From a bacterium (GTDB lineage Bacteria > JAJVIF01 > JAGGVT01): a stretch of DNA of 18,581 bases. Location of the stretch: positions 1-18,581 of the forward strand of contig JAGGVT010000085.1 in NCBI GenBank assembly GCA_021157815.1, read 5' to 3'. The notes beneath the pieces were generated by a model. It searched no databases. It was not told the DNA's origin and was given only the letters and a program-made list of their open reading frames with translations. The position numbers and the translations under genes are program-made. This document shows, one piece after another, positions 7,070-15,496 of this stretch (its first letter is position 1; the number at the start of each line of letters is the position of its first letter).

Positions 7070-7102
7070 TGAGATCTCATGCAGAACGTGTGAAGTTTCA
7101 CA
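7070..7102. promoter_or_regulatory. Two perfect palindromes, possible operator pair upstream of acs
   Basis: TGAGATCTCA (7070-7079) and TGTGAAGTTTCACA (7089-7102) are both perfect dyads. Their centres are 21 bp apart, about two helical turns. The second resembles a CRP/FNR-family half-site pair (TGTGA...TCACA) but with 4 rather than 6 central bases, so it does not fit the E. coli spacing. The remainder of 7103-7320 holds nothing else I can support beyond a weak TTACCC/GGGTTAA inverted repeat near 7289-7305. Confidence 0.35.
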
Positions 7103-7326
7103 ATGTGATTGGATTAGGCATTTCGACAAGTGGATTTGATATCTTGCCGAGTGTTGGATGATGCTTGCAATTAAGGGGTAAAAGGGGGGAATATGCATTT
7201 GTGAGCTGATTCATAGTGTACTGACTGGAACACCTTAGGATGGTGGGGAATCACCATACATGATTATGTCATTTATATAAATTATTATTACCCGTCAAGG
7301 GTTAAATACTAAAAAGAGAAATTGTT

Positions 7327-7344
7327 ACAACTTTCGGAGGTTGT
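7327..7344 (+). promoter_or_regulatory. Hairpin overlapping the acs Shine-Dalgarno site
   Basis: ACAACTT (7327-7333) can pair with AGGTTGT (7338-7344), with one G-U pair, around a UCGG tetraloop. GGAGG at 7336-7340, 7 nt before the ATG at 7348, is partly in the loop and partly in the 3' strand. The stem would limit ribosome access if stable; it is short. Confidence 0.35.
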
Positions 7345-7347
7345 GTA

Positions 7348-9309
7348 ATGGCTGAAGAGAAATCAATTACCTCAATGATGCACGAGGACAGAGTATTCCC
7401 GCCGTCCGCTGAATTCAGCGCGAAGGCGTACATTAAGAATCTTGACGAGCACAAGAAAATATCTGAAGAGGCTGCCAAAGATTTCGAGGCTTTCTGGGCA
7501 GAAAAAGCTGAGCAACTTGACTGGTTCAAAAAATGGGACAAGGTTTATGACTGGGATCCGGAAAAAGCCGAGTGCAAATGGTTTGACGGTGGCGAGCTGA
7601 ACGTATCCTATAACTGCCTCGATCGCCACATCAAAACGGAGAAGAAAGACAAAGTTGCCATAATCTGGCAGGGCGAGCCTGAGGAAGATGTAGTGAAATA
7701 CACCTATCAAGATCTTTACAACGAAGTAAACAAATTCGCGAACGTACTCAAGAACAACGGCATTCAGAAAGGCGACCGGGTTTGCATTTACATGCCGATG
7801 ATTCCGCAGCTGGCAATCGCAATGCTTGCATGTACACGAATCGGCGCGGTTCATTCAATCGTTTTCGGCGGTTTCTCCGCTGAGAGTTTGAAGGACAGAG
7901 TTCTTGATTCCAAGTGCAAGATTCTTATCACTGCTGATGAGGGTCTCCGCTCAAGCAAACCCATCCCTCTCAAGAAAGCCGCGGACGCATCCCTTGAGAG
8001 TGTTGACTGTGTCGATAAAGTGATCGTCTATAAAAGAACCGGCGGCGACATCAACTGGGTTGATGGCCGTGATCTCTGGTGGGACGATGAAATGGCGAAA
8101 GCGGATGATTTCTGCGAGCCGGAACACATGAAAGCGGAAGACCCGCTGTTCATTCTTTACACATCAGGAACAACCGGAAAACCCAAGGGTGTTCTTCATA
8201 CAACCGGTGGATATCTCACCTATGTCTATCAGACAACCAAATGGGTTTTTGATATCAAGGACGAGGATGTATTCTGGTGCACCGCTGATATCGGCTGGAT
8301 TACCGGACATTCATATATCGTTTATGGCCCTCTTGCGCTTGGCGCGACATCACTTATGTTCGAGGGCGTTCCGAGTTATCCGAAAGCTGACAGGTTCTGG
8401 CAGGTTGTTGAAAAGTTTAAAGTCAACATTTTCTACACCGCTCCGACAGCGCTTCGCTCAATGATGCGAGAGGGCGACACCTGGCCGCAGGGAAGAGACC
8501 TCTCAAGCCTGAGACTTCTTGGCACGGTTGGCGAGCCGATTAATCCGGAAGCGTGGATGTGGTATTACAATATTATTGGAAAAGGAAATTGCCCGATTGT
8601 TGACACATGGTGGCAGACTGAAACAGGCGGAATCCTGATTACAGGTCTTCCCGGTGCGGTCCCAATGAAACCAGGCAGTGCGACGCTTCCGTTCCCCGGC
8701 GTTTTCCCGAAAATCGTTCGAGAGGATGGAACCGAGGCTGACGCTAACGAGGGCGGTCTTCTTATGCTCGAACGACCATGGCCGGGTATGATGAGAACAG
8801 TTTATGGCGATCATGATCGTTTCAAACAAACTTATTTCTCACGAATCAAAGGCGTATATTTCACCGGTGACAGCGCTCGACGGGATGAGGATGGCTACTA
8901 CTGGCTGATGGGCCGTATTGATGACGTTATCAACATTTCCGGACACAGAATCGGCACCGCGGAAGTTGAAAGCGCTCTTGTTGCACATCCGAAAGTCGCT
9001 GAGGCCGCAGTTGTTCCTATGCCCCACGAAATCAAGGGACAGGGACTCTATGCCTTCGTTACTTTGGTTCAAGGCGTTGAGAAAACCGATGAACTCAAAG
9101 CGGAACTCGTAGCGCAGGTTCGAAAAGAGATTGGACCTATCGCGAAACCGGACAAAATTCAGTTCGCGGATGCTCTTCCGAAAACACGTTCTGGCAAGAT
9201 CATGCGGCGAATCCTGAAAGCTCTTGCAGAGGGCAAGGATTCAGTAGGCGACACAACTACGCTTGCCGACCCGTCAGTTGTTGACATGCTCATCAAAGAG
9301 CGACAGTAA
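7348..9309 (+). CDS. acs: Acetyl-CoA synthetase (AMP-forming)
   Basis: This 653-residue cytoplasmic enzyme converts acetate, ATP and CoA to acetyl-CoA, AMP and PPi through an acetyl-adenylate. The length equals that of Salmonella Acs (652 aa), and all core motifs are present. They are the ATP-binding A3 loop [11 protein letters not shown] (271-281), [10 protein letters not shown] (419-428) in the acetate and adenylate pocket, YFTGD (504-508), [20 protein letters not shown] with the hinge region, and the A10 motif [11 protein letters not shown]. The last carries catalytic Lys617, the residue acetylated and switched off by Pat-type enzymes in homologues. GGAGG lies 7 nt before the ATG. The gene stands alone between a leader with promoter and hairpins (7001-7344) and a strong terminator (9324-9360). 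A CstA transporter and an OFA transporter nearby fit organic acid assimilation. Propionate use cannot be excluded, but acetate is the best call. Confidence 0.97.
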   Translation: MAEEKSITSMMHEDRVFPPSAEFSAKAYIKNLDEHKKISEEAAKDFEAFWAEKAEQLDWFKKWDKVYDWDPEKAECKWFDGGELNVSYNCLDRHIKTEKKDKVAIIWQGEPEEDVVKYTYQDLYNEVNKFANVLKNNGIQKGDRVCIYMPMIPQLAIAMLACTRIGAVHSIVFGGFSAESLKDRVLDSKCKILITADEGLRSSKPIPLKKAADASLESVDCVDKVIVYKRTGGDINWVDGRDLWWDDEMAKADDFCEPEHMKAEDPLFILYTSGTTGKPKGVLHTTGGYLTYVYQTTKWVFDIKDEDVFWCTADIGWITGHSYIVYGPLALGATSLMFEGVPSYPKADRFWQVVEKFKVNIFYTAPTALRSMMREGDTWPQGRDLSSLRLLGTVGEPINPEAWMWYYNIIGKGNCPIVDTWWQTETGGILITGLPGAVPMKPGSATLPFPGVFPKIVREDGTEADANEGGLLMLERPWPGMMRTVYGDHDRFKQTYFSRIKGVYFTGDSARRDEDGYYWLMGRIDDVINISGHRIGTAEVESALVAHPKVAEAAVVPMPHEIKGQGLYAFVTLVQGVEKTDELKAELVAQVRKEIGPIAKPDKIQFADALPKTRSGKIMRRILKALAEGKDSVGDTTTLADPSVVDMLIKERQ

Positions 9310-9323
9310 ACCGAAACAAACCA

Positions 9324-9360
9324 ACGCCCCCCCTAAACGGGGGGCGTTTTATTTTTTTTC
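9324..9360 (+). terminator. Intrinsic terminator of acs
   Basis: ACGCCCCCC (starting at 9324) pairs with GGGGGGCGT (9339-9347) over a short loop. It is followed by TTTATTTTTTTT. It starts 14 nt after the acs stop codon. Confidence 0.95.
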
Positions 9361-9366
9361 TTTTAA

Positions 9367-9402
9367 ATATGCGGGGTCGGGTATATAATATACCCCGCAT
9401 AT
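9367..9402. repeat. Hairpin with two alternative pairings
   Basis: ATATGCGGGGT (9367-9377) is the perfect inverse of ACCCCGCATAT (9392-9402). Inside it, GGGTATA and TATACCC form a second near-perfect inverted repeat that shares the ACCCC stretch. It directly follows the acs terminator. Confidence 0.6.
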
Positions 9403-9407
9403 ATGGG

Positions 9408-9628
9408 CAAGGGGCTTAAGAGCGTGTCGGGAAAGCATATTGATTCTGAAACATACCATTTTCCTGATAACTCTCGGATGCCGCCCACACATCACGTCTT
9501 TTTGTGATTTGTGGGTGATTACTGCGAAGTCATGCGATTTCACCCATAAAGCCGAGACGGCTGTATGGGCGGCACCCAGCGTTTTGAATCAAATTGACAC
9601 CTTGCACGACAGGCTCGTAAGCCCCTTG
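9408..9628. repeat. Nested palindrome of about 220 bp before the MFS gene
   Basis: The outer arms are 22 nt with two mismatches: CAAGGGGCTTAAGAGC then GTGTCG (9408-9429), against the inverse of 9607-9628. Middle arms ATGCCGCCCACACA (9478-9491) and TGTATGGGCGGCAC (9562-9575) pair 12 of 14. A short inner pair, GGGTGA (9513-9518) and TCACCC (9540-9545), lies between them. The whole block could fold as one long hairpin as RNA or DNA. It has no credible ORF. It may be a small mobile element or a structured RNA; the sequence alone does not decide. TTGACA at 9594-9599 lacks a matching -10 box. Confidence 0.6.
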
Positions 9629-9663
9629 TTATTCATTACTAAATAAATCATCTGGAGTTTTAC

Positions 9664-11019
9664 ATGGCGGATACAGAGCAGAAAGTATTGAATCGGTGGA
9701 TGGTCGTCGTAGGTGCGATTCTTATCCAGCTTTGCCTTGGGGCTATTTACGCGTGGTCGGCTTTTACAGGCAAACTGACCGTAGCTACCGAAGCTGGTGG
9801 ACACTACGGATTCACCACAACGCAAACACAGGCGATATTCTCCGCGGGCCTGGCATCATTTGCAATCATAATGGCGTTTATTGGAGGTCCGTGGCAAAAG
9901 AAATCCGGTCCTAAAATCGTTGCTATGACCGGAGGAATTGTACTCGGATTAGGGTATATCCTTGGTGGTATCTTCGGAAATTCCTTTATTATGCAGTTTA
10001 TATGTATCGGAATAATCGGTGGCGCGGGAATCGGGCTTGCTTATGTTGTCCCGATTGCTGTAGGCGCAAAGTGGTTCCCCGACAAGAAGGGGATGGTTAT
10101 GGGATTAGCGGTTGCCGGATTCGGATTCGGTGCGACAATCTGGGTTAAACTCGCCGGCTCATGGGGACATCTTCTCGATATGAGCCTTATGGGCTTGCCC
10201 GGAGTTCAATCCGTTTTCCTGATTTACGGAATCGCATTCCTGGTAATTGTGCTGATTGGTTCAATCTGGATGGTTAATCCGCCGGATGGATGGTTGCCTG
10301 CGGGATATACTCCACCTGTGCCAAAACAGGATGCCGGAGTGTCAACCGACACAAAAGGCTCGGTTGAATTCAATGTTAAGGAAATGTGGTCAACTCCACA
10401 ATTTTATATGCTCTGGCTTACGTTTATTTTCTCCGCTGGTACAGGATTAATGGTAATTGGCTGCATTAAACTGTTTGGAATCGACGCGCTTCAAGCGTCG
10501 TCCGCTAGACTAACCGCGGAGGCAGCGGCGGCGGCAGCCGGTACAGCGATGGCATGGTACGCAATCCTCAACGGGCTTGGCCGTATTGTCTGGGGTACTG
10601 TTTCGGATAAACTTGGCAGGAAAATATCGATTTTCCTGATGTCCCTTTTCCAGGGAATTATCATGCTCGTTTTCCTCAAACTTGGCGGAACAGTCGCGGG
10701 ACTGACAATCGGCGCGTGTATAATCGGATTCAACTTCGGTGGTAACTTTGCATTATTCCCGGCGGCAACAGCGGACTTTTTCGGCAACAAGAATGTCGGG
10801 ACAAACTACGGCTGGATGTTCACCGCGTACGGTGTCGGCGGAATTATAATGCCTATGATAGCCGGATATTTCAAGGATAAAGCAGGCGGCACAGGCGACC
10901 CGGCGGCATGGAGCGCTCCGTTTTTAATCGGTGGTGTGGTTTGTATTATCGCGGCGATTATCTCAATCCTTGCAAAACCGCCGCAGAAGAAAATAACCGG
11001 TGAGACAGTAACGGAATAA
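9664..11019 (+). CDS. OFA-family MFS transporter (oxalate/formate antiporter-like)
   Basis: The product has 451 residues and 12 predicted membrane segments. The N-terminus NRWMVVVGAILIQLCLGAIY then AWSAF (residues 11-35) is the hallmark opening of the OFA branch of the major facilitator superfamily. The second half-domain contains the MFS motif A variant GTVSDKLGRK, and GIGLAYVVPIAVGAKWFPDKK is also typical. The central loop (about 210-235) is cytoplasmic and hydrophilic. Known members exchange oxalate/formate or carry other small monocarboxylates; many are annotated only by family. GGAG at 9654-9657 sits 6 nt before the ATG. An alanine-rich stretch EAAAAAAG (about residues 286-293) is unusual but in frame. 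Placement after acetyl-CoA synthetase suggests acetate, pyruvate, lactate or formate as candidate substrates; this is inference. A bidirectional terminator follows. Confidence 0.9.
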   Translation: MADTEQKVLNRWMVVVGAILIQLCLGAIYAWSAFTGKLTVATEAGGHYGFTTTQTQAIFSAGLASFAIIMAFIGGPWQKKSGPKIVAMTGGIVLGLGYILGGIFGNSFIMQFICIGIIGGAGIGLAYVVPIAVGAKWFPDKKGMVMGLAVAGFGFGATIWVKLAGSWGHLLDMSLMGLPGVQSVFLIYGIAFLVIVLIGSIWMVNPPDGWLPAGYTPPVPKQDAGVSTDTKGSVEFNVKEMWSTPQFYMLWLTFIFSAGTGLMVIGCIKLFGIDALQASSARLTAEAAAAAAGTAMAWYAILNGLGRIVWGTVSDKLGRKISIFLMSLFQGIIMLVFLKLGGTVAGLTIGACIIGFNFGGNFALFPAATADFFGNKNVGTNYGWMFTAYGVGGIIMPMIAGYFKDKAGGTGDPAAWSAPFLIGGVVCIIAAIISILAKPPQKKITGETVTE

Positions 11020-11040
11020 TTCGAATTGAGAGAGATGAAT

Positions 11041-11076
11041 AAAAACAACCCCGGATATCATGTCCGGGGTTTTGTT
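11041..11076. terminator. Bidirectional intrinsic terminator between convergent units
   Basis: AACCCCGGA (11047-11055) pairs with TCCGGGGTT (11063-11071) across a 7-nt loop. TTGTTT follows on the plus strand. GTTTTTATT follows on the minus strand. It can stop the MFS transcript and also the minus-strand locus ending at 11291. Confidence 0.85.
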
Positions 11077-11136
11077 TATGTTCAGAGTTGACTCATTTAT
11101 CGTCCCTGAACAAGTCTATTATTACCAACATTAGCT

Positions 11137-11276
11137 AATTTGTACCGGGTACACATTAAAATTGAGGGATCTTTCTGATTATGGCAAATATACTCAGTTG
11201 CTTGTATTAATGCCTGTTTGAGAGAATTCCACAAAACGATGGATTGGGGCAATTTAATTCGTACCGGGTACCAATT
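11137..11276. repeat. GTACCGGGTAC inverted-repeat element
   Basis: The left arm AATTTGTACCGGGTACACAT continues TAAAATTG (11137-11164). The right arm CAATTTAATTCGTACCGGGT continues ACCAATT (11250-11276). They are near inverse of each other, and each contains a near-palindrome GTACCGGGTAC. The element is about 140 bp, with no transposase. The open frame on the minus strand at 11097-11282 spans the whole element and I do not accept it as a gene. I infer a non-autonomous element. Confidence 0.6.
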
Positions 11277-11290
11277 AACCACAAGGCGGA

Positions 11291-14050
11291 TTAATCGTTC
11301 ACGCTAAGCTCTTCGCCTTGTTTGATTATCTTTACGTTTATTTTCGTTTCAACAACTTGTGGTTTGACTGTGATGGCATCGCCGGGTTTAAGGTCAAACT
11401 CGTAGTATGATTGGTCGAATTTGTAATGTCGGGGAAGTTTGCTCTCATCGATGATTAAGACATAGTGCCCGGGCGGGAGCGATTCGAAATTGAATCCGCC
11501 TTTTTCATCCGTAATTCTGAATTCACCGCCGTTGTCAGAATGCAATTCAACCACGATTTCGAATGGGTCGTCGTTTTCACTTCGAATTGGAAGCGATGCG
11601 GCATCAATCCTGCCGGATATAGTGGCAGCGGTTGTGACACCAAAATCAAACAGCATGACACCGCCTTCGACATCCACCTTGACAGGCGTTTGCGGAATTG
11701 TGATACGGTTACTCCCGATGTTCTTCAGGTTGACTGTAATCGCATGTTCACCGGGTTTGATTCCCTTGATAGTGTATTTGCCATCCTGGTCGGTCAATGA
11801 TGCCCTGTCCTTTGTATGAATGAGCACACCGGGAATTCCCTGATTGTCTTTCTCAAGGTCGCGGATATGTCCGGTGATTTGAGCTATGTCATCCCGTCTT
11901 TCCAGCTTGATGCTTGTTGGGACTGTATATTCAACCATGACAGCGGTATCGCTTGTATCTTTGCCATTTTTCCGGATCATGGAATGGCGCGCGCGGACTT
12001 CAATCTGATTGTCGTTTTTATATTTATATCGAAGCGTGAGAGGTATATATATGCGTCGATATGAATTTCGCACGTTGTCTATATAAACACCGGATGCAAT
12101 ATATGCCCTGTCGGAGAAATCATATTTGAAATTCATGCCTGTTCTGGTTGAACTGCCACGATTAATATCGAAAGAATGGCCCTTGCGATAGCCCATAACC
12201 CCTGCAATCTCGAAATCATCGCTGACATCCCATGTGATTGTGCCATTATAGTTTATATGGTCTCTGGAATCCTGTAAAACCAGATCAGTGTTTTTTCCAT
12301 ATTCAAATCTGCCGTTGATGTAGTAATCGCCCCATCGATGGTTGGCGGCTAGTCTGAAGTAATTTTCCTTTGTGTTATATCTTGTTGATTCGAAGATGTT
12401 ATCGCGGACTGATGAAATGAATTCCACGCTTAAAAGTGTCGAGACGGAGGGGGCGTATGATGTACCCAGCCTGTAATATTCCTCTGAGAGGTCTGATATA
12501 AAATCCGTGTAGGATGTTAGATTACGTTGTTGGTTGCGCCAGTTACCGAATAGCTTGATTTTATTGCTGATTGGAACCATTCCGAAACATTCGGTTATGT
12601 TCAAATCATGGTAATAACCGCCAAATCCCGGGCTTGTGTTAATATGCCTTGCCATGAACTCGCCATCTTTGTGATTCACCCGCCATTCGATTCGATATGC
12701 GTTGTTGCGTCCGGGCATATCAGAATCGACATTGGCCGCATATTCGGCATCGAGATTATAGCTGCTGCCATCGCTGAATTCTCCCCTAAAGCCGACAATG
12801 GAGCGGTTATCAGGCGTATGTAACCGCTGTGTGTCAGTATCAGCCAGAAGCAGGTTCACACTTAATTTCTGATTGTCGCTCGGATTCAAACCAAGCGATA
12901 TGCCGATATCATTCTCATCATCGGGATACCTGTTTGAATGAGCGTAAAATGTTTCCAGTGAGAAGACATCGAATTTTGAATCAAACTTGATGCCTCGCCC
13001 ACTTTTAGGATTGTCCAGAAGCGGAGTTAGAATATAATGCCCATCCCCAAGGAAAATACTGTAGTCTTCATTGTCATACAACAGATGAATATGCTCATCG
13101 TTGGTCAGGAATATCATGCTCTTTTCACGCTCAGGCCCCTGATATAGAAGATCCAGACTGCTGGATTCATCTTGATCCAGCGCGCCGCTCAAACTGACTT
13201 CAACCTGGCCATTGAAGTTTACATCATCCCGATTATCAACCACAGCCTTGAATTTAACTTTCCCGGGCAGTTTGAGATACTCCTCGAAATTACCTGAATC
13301 GCGCGGGTAAACAATGATCTTTTCAGAGGTTCTTTGTGTGATTGGCTCTGCATTATCGTTAATGGGCATGATATGTGTCTCAAAACCGAAAATGGCATTG
13401 GAAACACGATAGATATTTGAGTTAAGGGAAATATCAAGCTGTATGAATGTAAATTCGTTCACATCAAGAGAAAGATGCTCAATATGCAGATTAACAATTC
13501 CAACATCGTTGTGGAAAGGAACAATATTAATGCTAACAGGAATGTTGCCGATGTTTTCGATTTTAAATTCCAGACTGTAATCCTCACCCGCCAACGCGGA
13601 GTTAATCGCCTGGCTAATTGAGGTTATTTCAATTGCAGGATTTGGAAGTACGGTAACATTGATTTGGTGCTCCTCAATTAAGGAGCCATCAGAGTCGTTT
13701 TTCAACTGCAGCATGACGGCATAAGTGTCCGCAAGCGCGTTTTGAGGTATGAAAAAACTGGCAAGCCGCATTATGGAGTCATTTGGCGGGATAGCGATAT
13801 CACCTGTGCCGGAGACTGACTGCCAGTTGTCAGGAAGTTTGATCGAGATTTTGCGGTTTATTTCCCGGATTCCCGGATTTGTGACAGTCACACCGGTAAC
13901 AACCAATTCCTTTGGCTGTGTTTGGATGGATTTTGGGCTTGTGATGGAAAGCAATTCAGCGCGCGTGCCAACAGCATAAGCGTTAAAACCTACTGTTGTC
14001 AGCAGAAGACATGCAAGTGCGAAGATATATGTAATTCGTGTTATTGCCAT
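11291..14050 (-). CDS. Usher-like outer-membrane barrel protein with Ig-like and carboxypeptidase-regulatory-like domains
   Basis: The product is 919 aa. A signal peptide (1-26, ending NAYA) precedes two Ig-like beta-sandwich regions (about 30-135 and 138-250, NEW3/CARDB-like spacing). A long region follows (about 262-715) with alternating polar/hydrophobic and aromatic residues and no long helix, as expected for an outer-membrane beta-barrel. It includes SIFLGDGHYILTPLLDNPKS and GRGIKF (331-356), reminiscent of the 'GD...GRG' strands of ushers and other large barrels. Two carboxypeptidase-regulatory-like domains close the protein (about 725-805 with GVLIHTKDRASLTDQDGKYT, and about 806-905 with DEKGGFNFESLPPGHY). 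By position and architecture I infer the outer-membrane pore or anchor of a fibre-assembly locus. It is not recognisably FimD-family. It starts 8 nt after the chaperone-like gene stop with no clear Shine-Dalgarno site, suggesting translational coupling. TonB-type transport is less likely because no plug domain or TonB box is seen. Confidence 0.7.
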   Translation of the reverse strand: MAITRITYIFALACLLLTTVGFNAYAVGTRAELLSITSPKSIQTQPKELVVTGVTVTNPGIREINRKISIKLPDNWQSVSGTGDIAIPPNDSIMRLASFFIPQNALADTYAVMLQLKNDSDGSLIEEHQINVTVLPNPAIEITSISQAINSALAGEDYSLEFKIENIGNIPVSINIVPFHNDVGIVNLHIEHLSLDVNEFTFIQLDISLNSNIYRVSNAIFGFETHIMPINDNAEPITQRTSEKIIVYPRDSGNFEEYLKLPGKVKFKAVVDNRDDVNFNGQVEVSLSGALDQDESSSLDLLYQGPEREKSMIFLTNDEHIHLLYDNEDYSIFLGDGHYILTPLLDNPKSGRGIKFDSKFDVFSLETFYAHSNRYPDDENDIGISLGLNPSDNQKLSVNLLLADTDTQRLHTPDNRSIVGFRGEFSDGSSYNLDAEYAANVDSDMPGRNNAYRIEWRVNHKDGEFMARHINTSPGFGGYYHDLNITECFGMVPISNKIKLFGNWRNQQRNLTSYTDFISDLSEEYYRLGTSYAPSVSTLLSVEFISSVRDNIFESTRYNTKENYFRLAANHRWGDYYINGRFEYGKNTDLVLQDSRDHINYNGTITWDVSDDFEIAGVMGYRKGHSFDINRGSSTRTGMNFKYDFSDRAYIASGVYIDNVRNSYRRIYIPLTLRYKYKNDNQIEVRARHSMIRKNGKDTSDTAVMVEYTVPTSIKLERRDDIAQITGHIRDLEKDNQGIPGVLIHTKDRASLTDQDGKYTIKGIKPGEHAITVNLKNIGSNRITIPQTPVKVDVEGGVMLFDFGVTTAATISGRIDAASLPIRSENDDPFEIVVELHSDNGGEFRITDEKGGFNFESLPPGHYVLIIDESKLPRHYKFDQSYYEFDLKPGDAITVKPQVVETKINVKIIKQGEELSVND

Positions 14051-14058
14051 TGATTATA

Positions 14059-14898
14059 TCATTCGACGTCGATTTTGAGCTTGTACTCCGCTCCAACAAT
14101 GTATTCATCTCCATCATCAGTAACAACCAAGGCGACATATTGGCCCGGTTTTAAAACACCCAGGTTTAAATGCTGCCTGATGCTGGTTTCAGGGAAGAGG
14201 CGTTTTCTAATACCCGTGAATCTTCCGACAACCGAACCGTCATTGCTGTAAAGGTCAACCCAGACATCAGGCCTGAGCCACCTTTCACCGGTGTTGGACA
14301 GGTCAACATTCAAAATTATTTCCTCGTTTTCATCTTTCGCCAATCCTGCCGATGTAAACTCGATTTCCTTTTTCCCTGTACCAGGAATTGATGCGACAAT
14401 CTGAATGCCGAATCGTACGATTTCCTGAATTGCCACGTTTATGTCGTCTTCGCCATTGATATCAGGTTTGATTTCAGTTGCGATCGGTTCAACGATAATT
14501 ATGCACCAGTATGTTCCAATGAGTTTTTCATCATCGGGGACAGCCAATGTGTAGTTAATAGTTGCAATGGAATCGGGTGGAATATGAACCAGTGAGCGTT
14601 CCAGATTGAGCCAGCCTGTGCATGACCTTTCAAGTGAACCAGGTTTCTTGTAGAAGGTTTCACCATCTGAATTGAAAGAGTAATCCTGAGGTGATATTCT
14701 GACAGAAACCTCTTCATTACTGCTTTTATTCTTGATTATTATTTTTCCCTTCGTTTCAAGCCCGGGCTTGATGGAATATTCGTGGGTAAGTTCGCTAATG
14801 ATGCTTATATCCGCGAACGCTGGAATGGCTGCACTCGTTACCATGAAGAAGATAAACAGGCAGATTGGAAATATGTAGTTTTTGCATTTTAAGTTCAT
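14059..14898 (-). CDS. Periplasmic Ig-fold chaperone-like protein (PapD/DUF916-like pattern)
   Basis: The product has 279 residues and a signal peptide (1-29, ending AFA). Domain 1 (about 30-145) shows the order typical of pilus chaperones and DUF916-type domains. YSIKPGLETKGKIIIKNKS gives the first strands, then VSVRISPQDYSF, then PGSLERSCTGWLNL. IPPDSIATINYTLAVPDDEK and LIGTYWCIIIVEPI close the domain. Domain 2 (about 165-279) is a second beta-sandwich ending LKPGQYVALVVTDDGDEYIV. I infer a two-domain periplasmic chaperone for the small secreted proteins encoded upstream; the family membership is by pattern only. GGAGT (complement of 14905-14909) lies 6 nt before the ATG. It is 18 nt downstream of the 159-aa gene and 8 nt before the barrel gene, so the three form one operon. 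Confidence 0.65.
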   Translation of the reverse strand: MNLKCKNYIFPICLFIFFMVTSAAIPAFADISIISELTHEYSIKPGLETKGKIIIKNKSSNEEVSVRISPQDYSFNSDGETFYKKPGSLERSCTGWLNLERSLVHIPPDSIATINYTLAVPDDEKLIGTYWCIIIVEPIATEIKPDINGEDDINVAIQEIVRFGIQIVASIPGTGKKEIEFTSAGLAKDENEEIILNVDLSNTGERWLRPDVWVDLYSNDGSVVGRFTGIRKRLFPETSIRQHLNLGVLKPGQYVALVVTDDGDEYIVGAEYKLKIDVE

Positions 14899-14916
14899 TA
14901 TTTGACTCCGGTTTTA

Positions 14917-15396
14917 CTATGTATCAACCACAGTGTAGATAATATTTGTGGTGTATGTTCCCGGTGCGATACTTACCGAGACACCACTGATTTTATATTG
15001 AATGTCGATTCCGGTGACATCATCAGTACCAGTGAAGAACTGCTGGTCGACACCGGATAGCTGAAGATAAGTTGTTCCGCCTGCTGTTGAGCCACCGCTA
15101 CCGCTGGATGTTCTTTTTACATGGACATACATATCCGAAGACCATGAGATATCAGATTTTCGAATGTCAATTCTCCATGCATCCCCACCGCCCAGTGTGT
15201 TGGCGATATCAACAATTACCTGGTCAACTGCGCTTTCATATTCAGATTCAAGGTCAGAGCCGGGACCGGCGGAAAGATCGAGAACATCGATGTTTTCTGT
15301 CCAGCTTCCGGTCAGTGTTATGTCAATCGAATGGACAGGTGATGTGGCAAATACCACAAGGATACTCAAAAGAACTATTTTGAGAATTCTGGACAA
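14917..15396 (-). CDS. Small secreted beta-rich protein, candidate fibre subunit
   Basis: The product has 159 residues. It starts with TTG at 15396, preceded by AAGGA (complement of 15406-15410) at 9 nt. No alternative ATG precedes the mature region, and the TTG gives an intact signal peptide (1-23, ending VHS). The mature part, about 136 aa, is beta-rich, with a Ser/Gly-rich loop (SSGSGGSTAGGTT). It ends GTYTTNIIYTVVDT, an alternating strand like the last strand of pilus, spore-coat-U and WxL-type subunits. The final strand resembles that of the 162-aa protein at 15800-16288 (HVYTVTYTLTDQ). I recognise no named family. As the first gene before the chaperone-like and barrel genes it is a candidate exported subunit or tip protein. 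Confidence 0.65.
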   Translation of the reverse strand: MSRILKIVLLSILVVFATSPVHSIDITLTGSWTENIDVLDLSAGPGSDLESEYESAVDQVIVDIANTLGGGDAWRIDIRKSDISWSSDMYVHVKRTSSGSGGSTAGGTTYLQLSGVDQQFFTGTDDVTGIDIQYKISGVSVSIAPGTYTTNIIYTVVDT

Positions 15397-15421
15397 GTAA
15401 TCGCGTCCTTAAAAATAATTT

Positions 15422-15448
15422 ACCGGATAAAAATATGAAATATCCGGT
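15422..15448. repeat. Leader hairpin upstream of the 159-aa gene
   Basis: ACCGGATA (15422-15429) pairs with TATCCGGT (15441-15448) around an 11-nt AT-rich loop. It lies just upstream of the AAGGA site of the minus-strand operon, so it would sit in the mRNA leader. No U-run follows it on either strand, so it is not a typical terminator. Confidence 0.5.
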
Positions 15449-15496
15449 GGACTTTAAAACTCATTAAGTCTATCGGCAAGATGAGGAGGTAAATTG

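Noticed and set aside
7089-7102. Canonical CRP binding site
   Set aside because: The half-sites TGTGA and TCACA are separated by 4 bases rather than 6, so it is kept only as an unassigned dyad.
11097-11282. 61-codon minus-strand frame downstream of the barrel gene
   Set aside because: It spans the GTACCGGGTAC element end to end, so its sequence is explained by the repeat; no ribosome site.
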